Shown piece by piece: positions 19,701-34,700 of a stretch of DNA of 50,203 nt (position 1 is its first letter; the number at the start of each line of letters is the position of its first letter). A program made the translations under genes and the position numbers. Source of the stretch: Candidatus Woesearchaeota archaeon CG10_big_fil_rev_8_21_14_0_10_45_16. Lineage in GTDB: Archaea; Nanobdellota; Nanobdellia; Woesearchaeales; GW2011-AR9. The notes beneath the pieces are model-generated. The model ran no database searches. It saw only the letters and a list, made by a program, of their open reading frames with translations, and was not told the DNA's origin. The stretch spans positions 1 through 50,203 of the forward strand of contig PCXY01000002.1 of the NCBI GenBank assembly GCA_002762785.1, given 5' to 3'.

Positions 19701-22700
19701 TCCAGCTTTCATGATGTTGGCGAAACCGTCGATCTCGATCTGCGTATACCCTGCAGTTTTGTTATAGTTGCTTTTGGGGTTGGCAAGGTCGATCTCGCTT
19801 GGAGCAACGTTGAAATCGCCGCAGACGACGATCGGTTTCTTCTTCTCCAATTTCTTCCAGTACTGGAGAAAGTCACGATCCCATTTTTCCCTATATTTCA
19901 ACCTGACTAATCCTCTTCCGGAATTAGGGACATAGACGTTGATCAGGTAGAAATCGTCAAATTCTATCGTGATGATCCTGCCTTCGTTATCATGTTCCTC
20001 GATACCCATGCCATAAGTTACAGAGACTGGTTTGATCTTGCTGAAGACCGCTGTTCCAGAATATCCTTTCTTTTCAGCAGAATTCCAATAATGATGTTCG
20101 TATTGTTTTAGTAAAGTATCTACTTGATCTGGATGAGCTTTGGTCTCCTGCAAACAGATGACATCGGCATGTTCTTTCTCTACGTGCTTAAGGCAGTCCT
20201 TGCTCATGCAGGCCCTGATGCCGTTGACATTCCAAGAGATAAGTTTCATGATTTTTTAGAAAATAGGGCCTTATTTAAATTTACCTAATCAAACCTTTCC
20301 TCATCGGGATCATGGTCAAGGTTCTGCTCCGGACAGGTGTAACATCTGCCTTTGGGAGTGAGGTACGAACGGCAGCAGGTTATCTTGTATTCGGTCATCG
20401 TTACCTGTAAAACAAGTGTAACATTTAAATCTTATCAAGAGGCATGACAGCCATTGATAAAAAAGTTATCTTCAAACGTACAAGCTCCAAGAGAATTACA
20501 TTCCGCCTCGTCACAGATATTAAACAAGCCGTCTCCACATGTCCCGCACATTGCTGAATCATCTGCTGCTGGAGGGTTATTCTGCGGCGTATTGACTTCT
20601 TCTTCTTCTTCTTCAAGTGGATCATCATTCTGCGGCAGGTTACTGATTACTGCTCCCAGAAGAGGGTTACTTTGCGGTGGATCTATGTTATTATCTCCTG
20701 CTGCTGGAGAAAGACTATCAAGTTGTACATTTCCGCTGACAACCGGCGGGCATTGTGTCCAGTAATGATCGTCACCACAGGTAGCGTCAGGCGATTTCCT
20801 ATCTGGATATTTGCTAGGTTCATCATACAAGTCGTAAGGGTCTAGTTTAGTGCTTCCTTCTCGCAACTCAAAGTGAAGATGTTTGTTGGTAGAGCAGCCA
20901 CTATTGCCCATGGTTCCCAGACGCTGGCCTCGTGTGACGTGCTGCCCTGGCTCAACTAAGATGCTGCCTTTGTTGAAGTGACCGTAGATAGATGTCAAGC
21001 CGTTATCGTGATCGATCATGATCCGGTTGCCGTACGCAGCGGAGGGCATCGAACTGATACATTCGCCCAATGTCATATCGGTAAGGAGGTTGTCGAAATC
21101 AGTGTAAAAATGCTGCGCTGAAACGACGCCGTCGGCAGCTGCCACAATATAATATGTTTTATCTTCATCGGGAACATAATCTATACCTTTATGTATAACT
21201 CCGCCACCTCGATACCAGCCAGAAAGGATGAAGTTATCGGTTGTCGATTCCAAGGGATATGTCATGAAATGGTGGCTGTCACCCTGTTCCTCAATAACAG
21301 AGGTATCGCCTTCACAGACATCGGTAGAAAGGTCATACTCGGTTCCTATGGGGCAGCATTTGGTGGTCACAAACGATCCTTCCGGTCCGGAACAGTAATC
21401 TCCAGTTGGACATTGGTCGGAAGTAGGATTGCAGTAATCACCGGCAGGGACGGCAAAGGAGAACGAACTAGCGACAAGAAGGATAAAGAAAAGGATAAAC
21501 CATCGGTTCATACCATGAGGTAAAGCTCTGAAGGATATAAATATTTGTCATATAGAACATATACTTTAGTATCCAGAAGAGATGATCGGGCTGGGTTTTT
21601 CACACCCTTCATCGTATTCTTCCAGATCTTCCATATATTCATCCAAAGGGTTCTTCTTTTTCTTCTTCTTAGGATCTTTCTCTTCCATTTCTCTCTAGAA
21701 CGATTTTCTCTTTAAAAATTTACCTTACTGCATCAAAGACTCGCTGGGCCAGTTCAGGCTGGATATAACTCTGGACGGTTACAGCATAGTTTTCTTCCCA
21801 GCTATTGGTCTTCTTATTAAACTTCTTATGTCCAAGTGAGCCAGCGATATCTAGGAACAGCTTTGTTACATCATTCTTGCTGAATTTTTTGTTTTCATGC
21901 AAGAACAATCTGACTTGTGAAGTTGCATAGAACGACCGCACGATATGAGGATAGAATTCCTGACCGCAGTATTTCACGAAAGCTTTCTTTAATTCTTTCT
22001 CTGGAAGCGGATGACCGTTGCGGCTGAAGATAAAATCATTGTTTTTACACCGTTGTAATCTTTCTTTCAGCCGTTGCACATATGGTAGTGGAAATTCTTT
22101 GGCGATCTTCTGGGGAACTCCATCTTTTCCAAGATAATTGAACTTAACTTTATTGCCTGAGATTGAAACGTCTTTCTTCATCAAAGTCGTCAAGCCTTTA
22201 TGTCCATGCGCTTTATAATAAGTCTCGTTGCCGACCCTCATGTACGTCGTGAGAAGCGTTTCCATCGGCAGGGCCAGCGGATCATTCTTGTCATGGAGAG
22301 CTTTTTCCACATTATGTCTTAATATAGGATAATGTTTCGCAAAAACTTCTACCTTCTTGTATTTGCTCTGGCGGTGCAATCTTCTTTTTTCGACAGTATA
22401 CACATAAGAGTAGGTTCCTCCTTTGTTCTGATAGATAACATCCCAATGATCATGCGAATTTTGGTCATGGATCTTTAATCCATGAGAGAATAATGAGAAC
22501 GCTTTCTCCAGAACTTTTCCATCTGGAAGGACATTGATCCTGGCTCCTTTTGCTTCACCTTTGATAAACATGCCTTTTAGGAAACCAGGGTCTTTCTTAT
22601 CAACGAGAGCATTAAGATTCTTATGGGCTTTGAACAGCTTGACGGCCTCATGCGCTCCAGGAAAGATTTTTTTAGAAATTTTCCAGCCGGATGCATTCTT

Positions 22701-25700
22701 CTCGTAGACTTTTCCGTCTTTTTTCATACGGATAGTCCCCACTGGCAACACCACTGCTCTTTTTTGCATGTGGTAATGATTCTGGAGGGTTTTTTATAGG
22801 TTTCGTTTCTTTTTTGAATTTGGAAAGAAAGAAAAATGTCGCAAAGGAAAATTCCTTTGCGACTAAGAGTGACGCCAGCGCCCGGTATCAAAATGACCTA
22901 GCATTTTGGAACCGTGCACTGGACTTCGTTACACTACGCCAGCGCCCGGACTTTCAAACCATAGGGTTTGTACCCCCCTAACGGAATTTGAACCGGGATA
23001 CCCTTGCGAGAACAAGCTGTCCTCACTTGCCTGAAGCAAGTTTCCAGGCTTGCGCAGTACCAGATTGTGCCACGCTGGCATTAGCCGAGTGGCGACCAAA
23101 GGGAAAACTATCCCTTTGCGTATGCCACGTTGGCGTAATAGGGGAAATCACAGAAGTTCTTATTTAAAGATTTCTATATTCTTCTTCATGACCGCAATCT
23201 AAACAAGAGATGAACGTCTTGCCCTCATCTTCATAAACATCACAGTGGCAGGACTTGCATCTGGAACAGCAGAGCTTATCTTCTTTCGTTGCTAGATGGA
23301 CCATGGGAAAAGAGTGGCGAAGGGGGGATTTGAATTCGAGCGACTTCACACAGTGTTGAAATCGTCCCCCAACCCCCACGTAACCCAGTAAGCTATTAGT
23401 CATCGGCATAAAGCCTCATTGCTCAACTCATATGAGCGTGGTGCTATAACCAGGTTAAGCCACTTCGCCTTACAGATGAATTTAAGAGAATTCTTTATTA
23501 AGCTTTCTGAAAACTGAAGAGGTTTATTTCAACGAGATAATCTGTAGCCCGTGTTTCTCCACTTCATCCGCCGACCAGAACGGCAGCATCGTCGGCTTGA
23601 TCCTGGCCACGTAGCCAACTTTCTTCTCCAGAACCCGGCCGGTGTATTGTTTGGTATCGGGATCCCATTCTCGCAGGATAAGGGTCTCACCAGGTCGGCA
23701 TTCCCAATCGGCCAGCCTAATCTCAAAGGTCTTGTCTCCAGACAATACTTTTTCAAAATATTGTGGCCAAATTTTCTTCTCGATCGGTTTCATATAAAAA
23801 GACAATACTTTTAATTATAAAAACATTTCTGTGGCTGAAATGATCATCTACTGCCAGAATAATACGCAGAGGCACAATGCTCCTGATCTCGAGAGTTCTT
23901 TAGTTGAAGCTGGTTTTAAGATCAGAGGCGAATCTTGTCTTCGCCGCTGTCAGGCTGAATGTAAAGAGGGGTTGTATGTGGCTATCGATACCTCTCCCCG
24001 ATATTTTGTAACCGCCGATACGATCCCTGAACTTATTGAAGCGGCGAAAGAAGAACTTCGACGTCTTACTTGAACATCTCTGCCACTTCTTCTACATCTA
24101 CGGGAGCATTGACGATAGAATGCATGCTGCCACCGTTATCATCGTTATACCTGGGAAAGATATGGACATGCAGATGCGGTACAACCTGTCCGCCAGCCGT
24201 ATTATGGTTCCAGCCGGCGTTGAAGCCGTCTGGATCGAGAACTTTTTGGATCTTCTCCATGGTTTTCTTGACAGCTTTCATGACTGCCATGTAGGTCTTA
24301 TCATCGATATCAAAAACAGTTTCTCCATGTTTCTTGGGGATCACTACGGTGTGGCCTTTGGCATGGGGCTTGATGTCGAGAAAGGCCATCGTATCATCAT
24401 CTTCATAGATGATGTGGCAGGGAATCTCTTTTCTTCCAATCCTACAGAAGATGCAATCGGTCATGATGTTATGAAAGAATCAGTTATTTATCTGTTTTAC
24501 TGTTTTCCCACCATAATCTTTAAATAGCCTCTTCTACTAAATCTAGATATGCTAGTCGTCAGAACTCAGATCAAAGAGATCATGAAAGAATCTGGTTTCA
24601 ATGTAGAGAATATCTCTAATGATTTTCTTCCTAAACTGGATGAGAAAGTGAAGCAGCTGATCGTCGATTCCTTGCAAAGGGCTAAAGAGAACGGCCGACG
24701 GACGGTCATGGGAAAGGATGTGTAATTTCCTCAGCTTGATTTGAGATACTTCTTTTTAATGATTCTTTACTGAGCAAGCCGGATGAAAGAAGAACAGTTG
24801 CGGCAGATCATGCAGTTTCTGGGAAAGGCCGGCAAGCTGCGGGAGACGATACGGTTTGACTCCACTTTAAGTGACCATCGGGAATCGACGGCCGATCATT
24901 CCTGGAGACTATCGTTGATGGTAGCTTTAGTCGCTGAAGAACTTAAGATCGACCTGGATGTCGGACGCGCCATGAAGATAGCGTTAGTCCATGATCTGGC
25001 CGAATCGGTAACCGGCGATATCGATGCTTATAGGGTGATCACTCACGAATATTCTAAAGAAGATAAAGACCGGAAAGAGAAAGAAGCCATAACCAAGATA
25101 TTAGCCGGCTTTTCTTTCAAGGATAACATCAAGAATTTGTGGAACGAATATTTCTATCAAGAGACAAGGGAAGCCCGCTTTGTCAAAGCTCTTGACAGGA
25201 TAGAAGCTTTTCTGACTATCCTTGAGAGCGGTCATGCTTCATACCTGCTCCATCTGTTCTATAGCGATTATGCTGATGAAGCAGTAAGAAATTTCTCTGA
25301 ATTGGCTGATTTTCTTAAAGTAGTAAAAGAAGAACTGAGACAAGAACTTTCCAAAGGGAACATCGGCTGGGTGGAGTGATCGCTCAAATTTATTTGACTC
25401 AGTAGTCGTTGAGATTCTGATTAATATATCTGTTTTTTTCTCCGATTGTTGCGCAGAAGTAGATTCTAGCGTCGATAAAAATAATGGGGGCACTAGCTGT
25501 AGCTCTGCGACAAAACAACAAAAGGTGGTACAATGCCAACATTTCCGAAAAGTGCAAGGCAAGTTGTGGTGGGAGATTCTCAGCACTTGGTTGCGACAGC
25601 AACCTTAGATATTGGGAACGATGATGCGGTCTCTGAAGGAGATCTGTCAAGGTATATCAGTGAAGCGCAGAATGCATTAGGCAAGTCTTTGATACTTGTT

Positions 25701-28700
25701 TCAGGAAGCAATCCAGCGATCACTTATGATGGGGTCGTCTCGGGCGACTCGACGCTTCTTGATAACTTCGAGAAACTACTGGAAGGGATAAAAGATCCGC
25801 ATAAAGTGATCCAGTTAGGTCCGATAACCCCGGAAGGAGGGAAATACAAAGCAAGGGGATATGCTGATGGTAATTGCAGTTTTGACACTCTTAGCGGTGC
25901 TCATGTTACTGTTCCAGCAAGCGTCGCGTTTGATGCCGGCTATCTGATGGAATGTACAGAAGAGCTGGGCTTGGGAGCGACTCCGGCTTCAGTTGATGGT
26001 CTTCTGGGAAGATTCCATGGTCTGCGTGGAGTAGAAGGAAGGTTTCATTTCGAACCGACTCAGGGAGGACGTTATCTCTGTCATGATGATGTTCCTGTCC
26101 TGAAAGTAAGCTATGAATCCGGTGAACCGCAAGTTACGTTAGAAACAAATGACCAAGCCTTGGCGGCTGTGCAAAAAGCATTCGCCGATGTTCCGGCAAC
26201 TCTTTCGATCGGCCTGAACAGGAATTTTGGACCGATAACATTGGTGGCAAACTATGTTGCATCTTTAGATAGAGATACGACGGCGAGAACTCCTCTTAGC
26301 ATGGAGGTCGAGACCAGTGGACATCCTTTGGTGCTGTCCATCCCTCAGTTGGGACAAGTTGCTGCGAACGTTCAGCAGTATTCTGGTGGCAGCATGCAGG
26401 ATCGTCGGGCTTCTCTTCTTACGACGATCACGACCATGGGGATGTATGCCCAGGCTAGTAATCCTGAGTTTTGGCAGGATGTTGTCGGTGCTTCGATGCC
26501 AGAAAGATTACGGCAGTATCAAGACACGGGATTCCCCTGGATGCAGACAGCGCAGGATCTGGGTTCCATAAAGAACTTTGGTGAGACGCTGCAGATGTTC
26601 CAAAAGTATGATGCGAACAATCGCTTAGAGGCAATGCTGCGGTGACTGGAAAACTGGTTGCCCTGACGGGACCGGCTGGCTGCGGTAAAGATACTCTCGC
26701 TAGGACTCTTACAGGAACGATACAGCGGGAGTATCCGGCCCAGCTCACCAGCGGTTCAGCTGTATTCCGTTCGGTTGCCCTTTGGGCTTATCAACAAGGC
26801 CATGATCCGCAGCAGCAACTTCCCGAGGATGTTTTTTCTTCCGTTGAACTTTCATTACGAGAAGAAGGTGTGGTGGAAATCATCCATGATGGAAGAAGAA
26901 CTACCTATACGCCGGAGCAATACACTCTGCCGGATGTCGGGATGTTGGGCAGTGATTTTGCCGTCCATTCTGCTGCTGTATACAAAGGGTTTGCCATTGC
27001 TGCCATCCGACGACAAGTTACTGCTAATAGTCAAACTGAAACCCATAGTGTTCTTGGAACTCGTGATTCTTTCCGCATCGCTGCTGAAATTCCAGATGTT
27101 TCCTCTCTATCAGTTTATCTTGCAGTTACAGAAGAAACACAACGACAGCGTTTACGTGGGAGATTAGCAGGAAAGTCTGACATTGATAGTCTGATCGAAG
27201 CGGAACTGCAGCGTGACCGACAGGATATCGCCAGCGGCACTCTTCCTTGTGATGATGACCGTTATCCTGATCTTAGTGGTGATGTCAGATCAGGTATACC
27301 CTACATGTTGAAGAATGATTCTCTCACGGCCCAGCAGGCTACACATGCGCTCTACACCGCATTTCTAAAATTGGGTCCATGACGATGTTAATCTTCATAC
27401 TTATCGTGATCGGAATGTTAAGTAATCTTCTGTCGGGAGCAGCTGCATCTTCTTACTCTCTTGATTCTATTGTGAGTCATGCCTATAAAAGCCCTTCTCT
27501 CCACATTGTCTCAGCCGGTATGGGCTATGGCGTGTCAGAGAAAGTAGATGCCTGGACGACATTTCAGCCGACATCTTTAGGAAGCCTGATCTCAGAACTG
27601 AAAGCTTCCGGCGTCGGAAAAGTACGTTATGTTTTCGGCTGGCCCATCCTGGTCAAAGATAAGCCGGGCCATGTGGCTCTTCTCTACAATGATCCAGGGC
27701 GGGGGCAGGATGCCGTCACCAAAGGACAAGTCGGCAACATCACTCCTCTTGGCGGGAAAGTCGAAAGCGAAGAGGTTGAGATGTTTGGCTATGACGCAGG
27801 ACATATCGTCGGCGGCTTGCGGGAGATGGAAGAACATGATGGTCCGACGGCCGAAGCGTTGGAACTGTTCAACTCTTTCTATGGGCTGGAAGCCAAGGTC
27901 CTAGCTTCTCCTGACGGTAAAACTCTTTATATCAGCGGTGTTCCGGTGATGCATTTCAAGAAAGTAAAGGAAGGGGAAGAATATGAGGTGGAATTGACTG
28001 AGGAAGGGAAGAGCAGATACAACTTCGGCGGTTTAGACGGCTTGGTCGTCACCTATGCCATCGGCCTGAATCCTGTAGACCGTGTAAAAGATGGTCAAGA
28101 TAAAGGAAAGCCGATCGCTACTGCTGTCATCAACGTCTGGCCGGTCAAGCTCTGGAATTTTATCAAGAGCCTCAAGCTGGGAGCTGAAGCTAATGCTGGA
28201 GGCGCAAAAGGTATCCAATCTATTCCCATCCGGGAACTAGGGTCAAAGTATCGCACGACAGTCTCCAACCTGATCGCGTTGGCTCTTGTAGGCTACAATA
28301 AGACTGCGTATAAGATGATCACTGGTGAAGATATGCCTGATGAGATGCCCGGGCCGCATGAGATCAAAGCGATGCAGGAAGCACTGTACAAAGCCGGTTA
28401 CTCCATGAAAGATATCGTCGACATGTTCAACAAGCAGTATCCGGCAGTGGAAGAGAAGGCTGAAGAAGAAGAGAGTGAGGAAGAAAGTGACGAAGAATCA
28501 TCTGAAGACGAGGAGTCTGAAAGTGAAAGTTCTGGAGAAAGTTCTTCTGGCGGCGAGTAGCTCAATTTAGTTTGACATTACCATTTATATACAATTTCTC
28601 AAAAATTCGGATGATGGGTACAGATTACACTATTGCTGATGCAGCGGAGCATCTTAGAAAACTAGGCGTGGAAAATTCAGACAATCTACCTAAAGTCGCA

Positions 28701-31700
28701 GCCATCATGAATAAACATGCTGGAAATCCCTGGTGGGAATCTTGTGATCCGATAACGGTTGCCAGATACCAGGTTCATGAAGGAACAATGATAGGTGATC
28801 CTGCGGTTGTCTACGCCGGTCTAGATATGATCACGGGCAGATCAGTCGGCTATTACGAACTAAAGCTTCCAGGATGTAAACAAAAACTAGAAGCTGAGGT
28901 TGATCTGCAGATCGAAAGACGTTTACGGGGATTAGGTCCAGATGTGGACTATGCCAGACGAAGACAGGAAGAAGCTATTGATGACCTTGTATCAAAGATC
29001 ACGGGCAGAACTGTTATAGTAACAGAGTAAAAACGACCAGTAAAATATATATAACGCAGTATATAAATGCTCAAAATGGATAATTATTACTCTTTTGAAC
29101 CGGTGGAGAAACCTCAAGAGACGGTAATAGATGCCATCCCGGAAAAGATCCTTATCTCGCTGATGTACAGACCAGGGATGACTTTCAACGAGCTGTGGAA
29201 CAAGAAAGGACGCAGCAACCGCTTTGCTTATCACGTCAAGAAACTGCAGGAGAGTAATCTTATCAAAAAAGATGATCAAGGCAAGTACAAATTGACGACG
29301 AAAGGAAAAAAGAGAGTGGCCTACCTAGAAAGCCTTACGGGAGACCGCTGCGAACTGCCGATCGTCGCTGTCATCATCCTTGTTACCGACGGCGATAAAG
29401 TGCTGTTGTATGAAAGGGCCAAAGAGCCGTTCTATGGATACTGGGGGGCTCACGGCGGGAAATTAAGATCAACTAATTACATCCTTGAGCAAGCTAGAGA
29501 ATCCATCAAGAAAGAGACTGGGTTGGAATGTGACCTGGAACTGAAAGGTCTTTTCTCTGCCAAGACCTATGCTGATGACGACATCTTCTATGGCCATCAG
29601 TTGTTCGTGCTGAAAGGCTCGAATCCCCGGGGAAAGCTGCTCAAAAGCACCAAGAAAGGAACCCACCGCTGGGTAAAGAAAGATGAAGTTTCAAAGCTAC
29701 GGATCCTGCCGAACATCCCTCACCTGATCAAGATCATCGATAGTGAACGTTTCCGCTGGATCGAAGCCGACAGGTTTCAAAAGAAAGATACTTTTTCTAT
29801 GAAAATTAGAAAAGACATCACCCTTTAATTTCCATCTTGGGCGGCGGCGGCAACGGCAGTCCGCCTAATAGGATCGTGTGCTTCGGCTTTCTCTCTTCGA
29901 CGACAACTGGCGGAGATATGGGCTCCTGCTTCCCTTCCAGCTGTTTCTCCAGCAGTTCCAACCGGGCTTCGATCAGGGCAGCATTCTGTGGATCTTTCTC
30001 TTTTACCTTGACCAGCATCTCTTTTAATGAAGCGATCTGTTTCCGCAGTTTCATCAGCTTGTCCTGCGGTGTCTGGCTCATCTGGACGATCTGCTGTTCC
30101 TGCATTACATCTTTAGGAACTTCCTGCTTGGCCAGGCATTCCGCCAACAGATGTGATAATTTCTCAACTTTAGAATGGATGTCTTTCTCTCCGGTAGCTG
30201 TTAACCGTTTCCTCAGCAGCGTCACCTGGGCTTTCAAAGCGCCGATCTTCCGGTTCTCGCGTTTCACGACGTTTTCTTCCACATCAAGGATCCGGTTCAA
30301 CTGGTCCTCAAGATGGACGATCTGTTTCTGCAATGTCAAGCGAGGCACTTTTTTCTGTTTTGTCAGATACTTTATCTGGTTGATCTTCTTGGCGATCTCC
30401 CGTTTATTGAACGCTTCTACTTTCCGTTCATAGAGCATCGCCGTCTTCAGCAGCAGCTGCGTGGTCTTAAGAGAACTCATCGTCTATTTGAACAATCCTA
30501 CTTTCCGTCTTCCCGGACTTGGCGGCGGCGGCGGAAAATCACCAGGCCCCGGCATTGAAGGCATCTGCATCGGCGGCGCAACCCGTGAAGGGCCCCGCAT
30601 CATCGGCGGCGGCGCGATCCGGTGCTGCATCGGCGGCATCTGTACCACTGGCGGTTCACTTCTTGCGGCTGGACCTTTCTGCATCCAGTTATCAACCTTG
30701 TCGGAGATGGCGATCATGCCTCTGGCGATCGTCTCATTCTGGCTCACGACCATGTCCAACTGTTTCTTCAGTTGCGGAATCACAGAAGTGACATCACCTT
30801 CGCTTTTCATCTCCTCCAGCGCTTTTTGGAATATCAGATGAAGGTCATGGATAGAATCTTTCAGGCTCTCGATCTCTAGGATCAGCTCATTGCTTTTTGC
30901 ATCTGGTTCTGACAGCTTCTTTTTCAGGGACTCAACATCATATTTAAGGTCCTGTAGAAGCTGATGGGGAATCATCTCATAATCTGGATCAGTCATTGCA
31001 TACCACCTGCTTTTTATGGTTCTTATAAACCTAAATTCGTATATAAATGTATCGGATAGAGAGGCTCTGTAGAAAGTGAAGGGTCGCCGCCTCTATACGA
31101 GCGCTATCGGCAGGTTGTGATGGCGATTTGCGACAGGGGGTTTGTTCCATCCTGGGATGTCGCATTCCAATCGCTTCAGTAAAAGAGCGAGTTGGTCGTG
31201 ACCCCTCGAAGAGATTTTCTACAGAGCAGGATAGGGAAATAATACTTTTCTCCTCACATTTCAAAAACTTTAATATAGCCCTCTGTTTTACTGACAACCA
31301 TGATAGATGTGCTGTTGGTCGTCGTCTTCCTGGCTCTTCTGGTCGCTTCCTATACCGACATAAGAACACGAGAAGTGCCGGATTGGCTTAGCTATGGCTT
31401 ATTGTTCACCGCTTTTGGGATCAAAGGCATATTCTCTTTCAGCCATGGTTTAACTTATTTTGTCGAAAGTATCCTCGGCTTTCTTATCTTTCTGGTTTTA
31501 GCTTTGTTTCTCTACCACAGCCGGCAATGGGGCGGCGCCGACGCCAAACTGCTGATGGGGATGGGCGCCGTCATCGGTGTTTCTCTACCTCTATCGGCTG
31601 AAAGCCTCTCATTGTTCTGGTTCTTCCTGCTCCTTCTTCTGTTAGGATCGATATACGGCTTCATCTGGATGCTGACGATAGCCTTACGACAATGGACCGA

Positions 31701-34700
31701 TTTCCATCATGCTTTCCAGAAAGTGCTGAAAGACCACCGCGGCGTCCATTATACGATCCTCTTAGTCTCAGTCATGTTGATAATCACTGCATTCTTTATT
31801 CCGCTCCTGTTTATCATGGTCTTTGTGCCGCCGTTAACATTGTATGCTCTTCTTTCTGTCGGCATCATTGAGAAAAGCTTCTTCAGGAAGAAAGTAAACA
31901 TCAGCAAAGTGACATTGGGCGACTGGCTGGCGGAAGATATCACTAAAGACGGTATCCTTATCATGAAGCGGAAGACGTTGAATTCTAAAGATCTTCAGAA
32001 ACTCTACGATTCAAAGATCCGGCAGGTTACCATCAAAGAAGGCATCCCTTTCGTCCCTAGTTTTCTGCTGGCTTATATCGTCTTCCTGTTCTTCTCTACG
32101 CCGTTTGCACTGCTATGATTACCGATACCTTTTTATACCACAAAATAATGCTTCAATAATACTAATCAAACAAAAAGAGGTGTGATGATGGTAAGTAAGA
32201 AGGGATCCTTAGAACTTTCTATTCAAGCTATTATTATTGTTGTGATCGCATTCGTCGTCCTTGGTCTTGGCCTCGGCTTTGTCCGCAGCCAGTTCGGCTC
32301 TATCCAGGAGACGACCAGTTCAGTCCAGGAACAGGTAAGACAATCGGTTCTTGAAGACCTGCGTACGGGGAATAAGAAACTAAGTTTCCCGGGAACCAGC
32401 ATCATCGTTGAGAAAGGTTCTTCCAAAGATATCGCTATCGGTGTTAAAAATACTAAAGCTCAGGATGCTTTAAAGTACCGCATCGGTATCAATGTTCAGG
32501 AGATGCAGGAAGGGATCATCACTGATGCAGCCGAACTCAACGATCAGGTATCGTTCTTCTACGACACGCAGGAAGCTTCTTTGACAGTTACGGAAGCAAG
32601 AGTCCATTCCATCAGAGTCGGTGGGAAAGGCGTGAAAGGGACGTACCTGGTAAAACTACAGATTATCGACACGGAGAAAGAGCTGGCGGCTGACCCAAGC
32701 GGGGCCGTCTACGATGAAAAGACGTTCTTCGTAACGATCGCATAGGTGATACTCATGGCACGAAAATCAAACGGAAAAAGAAAGATGACGGCTCTGCAGG
32801 AGTTCGAGATCATGAAACTGGTGCTGGACAAGTTCTTGTGGTTGGGCTTTATCGTCATGGGCTGGGGTATGTATCTTACCATCAGAGACGCGGCTATCCT
32901 GCCTGGTCTCTGGTACATGCTAGGCGGCGCGGTATTGCTGTTATTGTTCCTGATAATCATCGTCAAGGAATATGAGATCATCAAGTAAACTTTTATATAC
33001 TTCTTCTTTCTTATTTTTCCCATGAACAAAAAAGGGGCTATCGGCTTTTCGGTCAACCTGTTGGTTACGATCATCATCTCGCTGGTCATCTTGGGAGCAG
33101 GCATAACTCTTCTATACCAGTTTATCGGCGGCGCGGAAGACATCCAGACCGGGCTTGATGAACGTTCCGAACAGGAATTGGAACGGCTTTTGACAAATCA
33201 AGGCCAGCAGGTGGCTATCTCTCTTCATACTACAACGATCGAACGCGGCCAGTCGCACGTTTTCGGAATAGGTATCCTTAACATCGGCGAGGCGCGCGAT
33301 TTTACCGTCACCATCGAGCCGCCTCAGCAGGTTATCGTCAACAATCAGGCCCAACCGCTAGCCGAACCGGATAAGACTTTAACCTGGTTATTATATGATC
33401 CTGGTCCGTTCCATCTCTCTCAGAATGAGAATACCAAAGAAGCTATCTTGATCAAGCCGGATACTGCTGCTATCACCGGCCAGTATATCTTTACCGTCCG
33501 TGTCTTTGCCGGTGAAGATCAATACGGCAACGTGCAGAAGATCTACGTGACGGTCAAATAAGCTAGTTTGATCTACAAAGATCTTTTGTTTCTTTATTCT
33601 CACATAATTCTGTCTTTATCTCGTCACATCTTTTAAGAAGTTCTGTCATCGCTTCAGCTCCCTCGAAAGTATTGATTTTTCCTGCTTCCTCGAGCGTCTG
33701 CTGGGCTTGGTCCCGGTAAAAATCATCGTTGGGGAAGATACAGGGAAGGACGGCCACCGTTGCATCACTTCCTTCAATCGTTATTTTTCTCACAGGCTCT
33801 TTTCCATCGGCTTTCAAAGGAACATAGACTAATTCTAAATATCCCTGGTGGTCGCAGTTGCGGTCTTGTTCTGTCCAGCAGCGGGTTTGTTTTTTTGACG
33901 CTTCTTCTATCTGCTGAATGGCATAGGCGAGACAGGGTGGTCCGAAACAAGCAGACGATGTTTTTTCTGGTTTTGAGGGGAGTGGTTGTCCTTTGATAGT
34001 ATACCACTTACCGTTGGTAGAGGGTCTTGATCTCTCTGGTGTCTCCTGTCGCTCAGTCTCATCTCTTTTAGGTGAGAAGCTTAGTTTTAGTCTAAATTTT
34101 TCTTTAAGACCTTCAAAATCAAACTTACCAGCGTACCTTCTCTGTTCTATCTCAGCAGCTTCCGCTTCATGATACTGCTTTAAACAGGCAGCACCGATGG
34201 ATAGATCATCATCCCGATACGTTAACCTAAGATACTGGATAAAAGCATCTCTTTTCTGCTCATATCCACCGTCCACAGGGTTGACGCCTTCCTGCAGTTT
34301 CTCAACTTTATCACTTGTAACCCGGTAGACAAACATCCCGTCCTCATCGCTGGTGAAACGGCGGAAGAAGACAGGTGTCCTTTCTGCATCAAACCGCATC
34401 GCGCCTAATTTCTCTTCCAGGCAAGAAACAGTATCTCCTCTCAAATCTTCTCTGGCTTCTTCTAATACTCTTTCGAAAGTAGGGATCCTGACAACTGCCA
34501 GAGAACCATATTCTAGCCTTACGGCTGGAGCAGTATACCTAGACGGAGCATCTTCTGTCACTACCTCGGATGCCGGTGATAAGAACGAAGATGCTAGTAA
34601 TGCTGTCTGGAGAGCATACTTAAGCATAAAAAAACAAAGCCAAGACCACTATTTAACCATTGTGACATAATTATATTAATCTTTTTCCAAAATTATAATT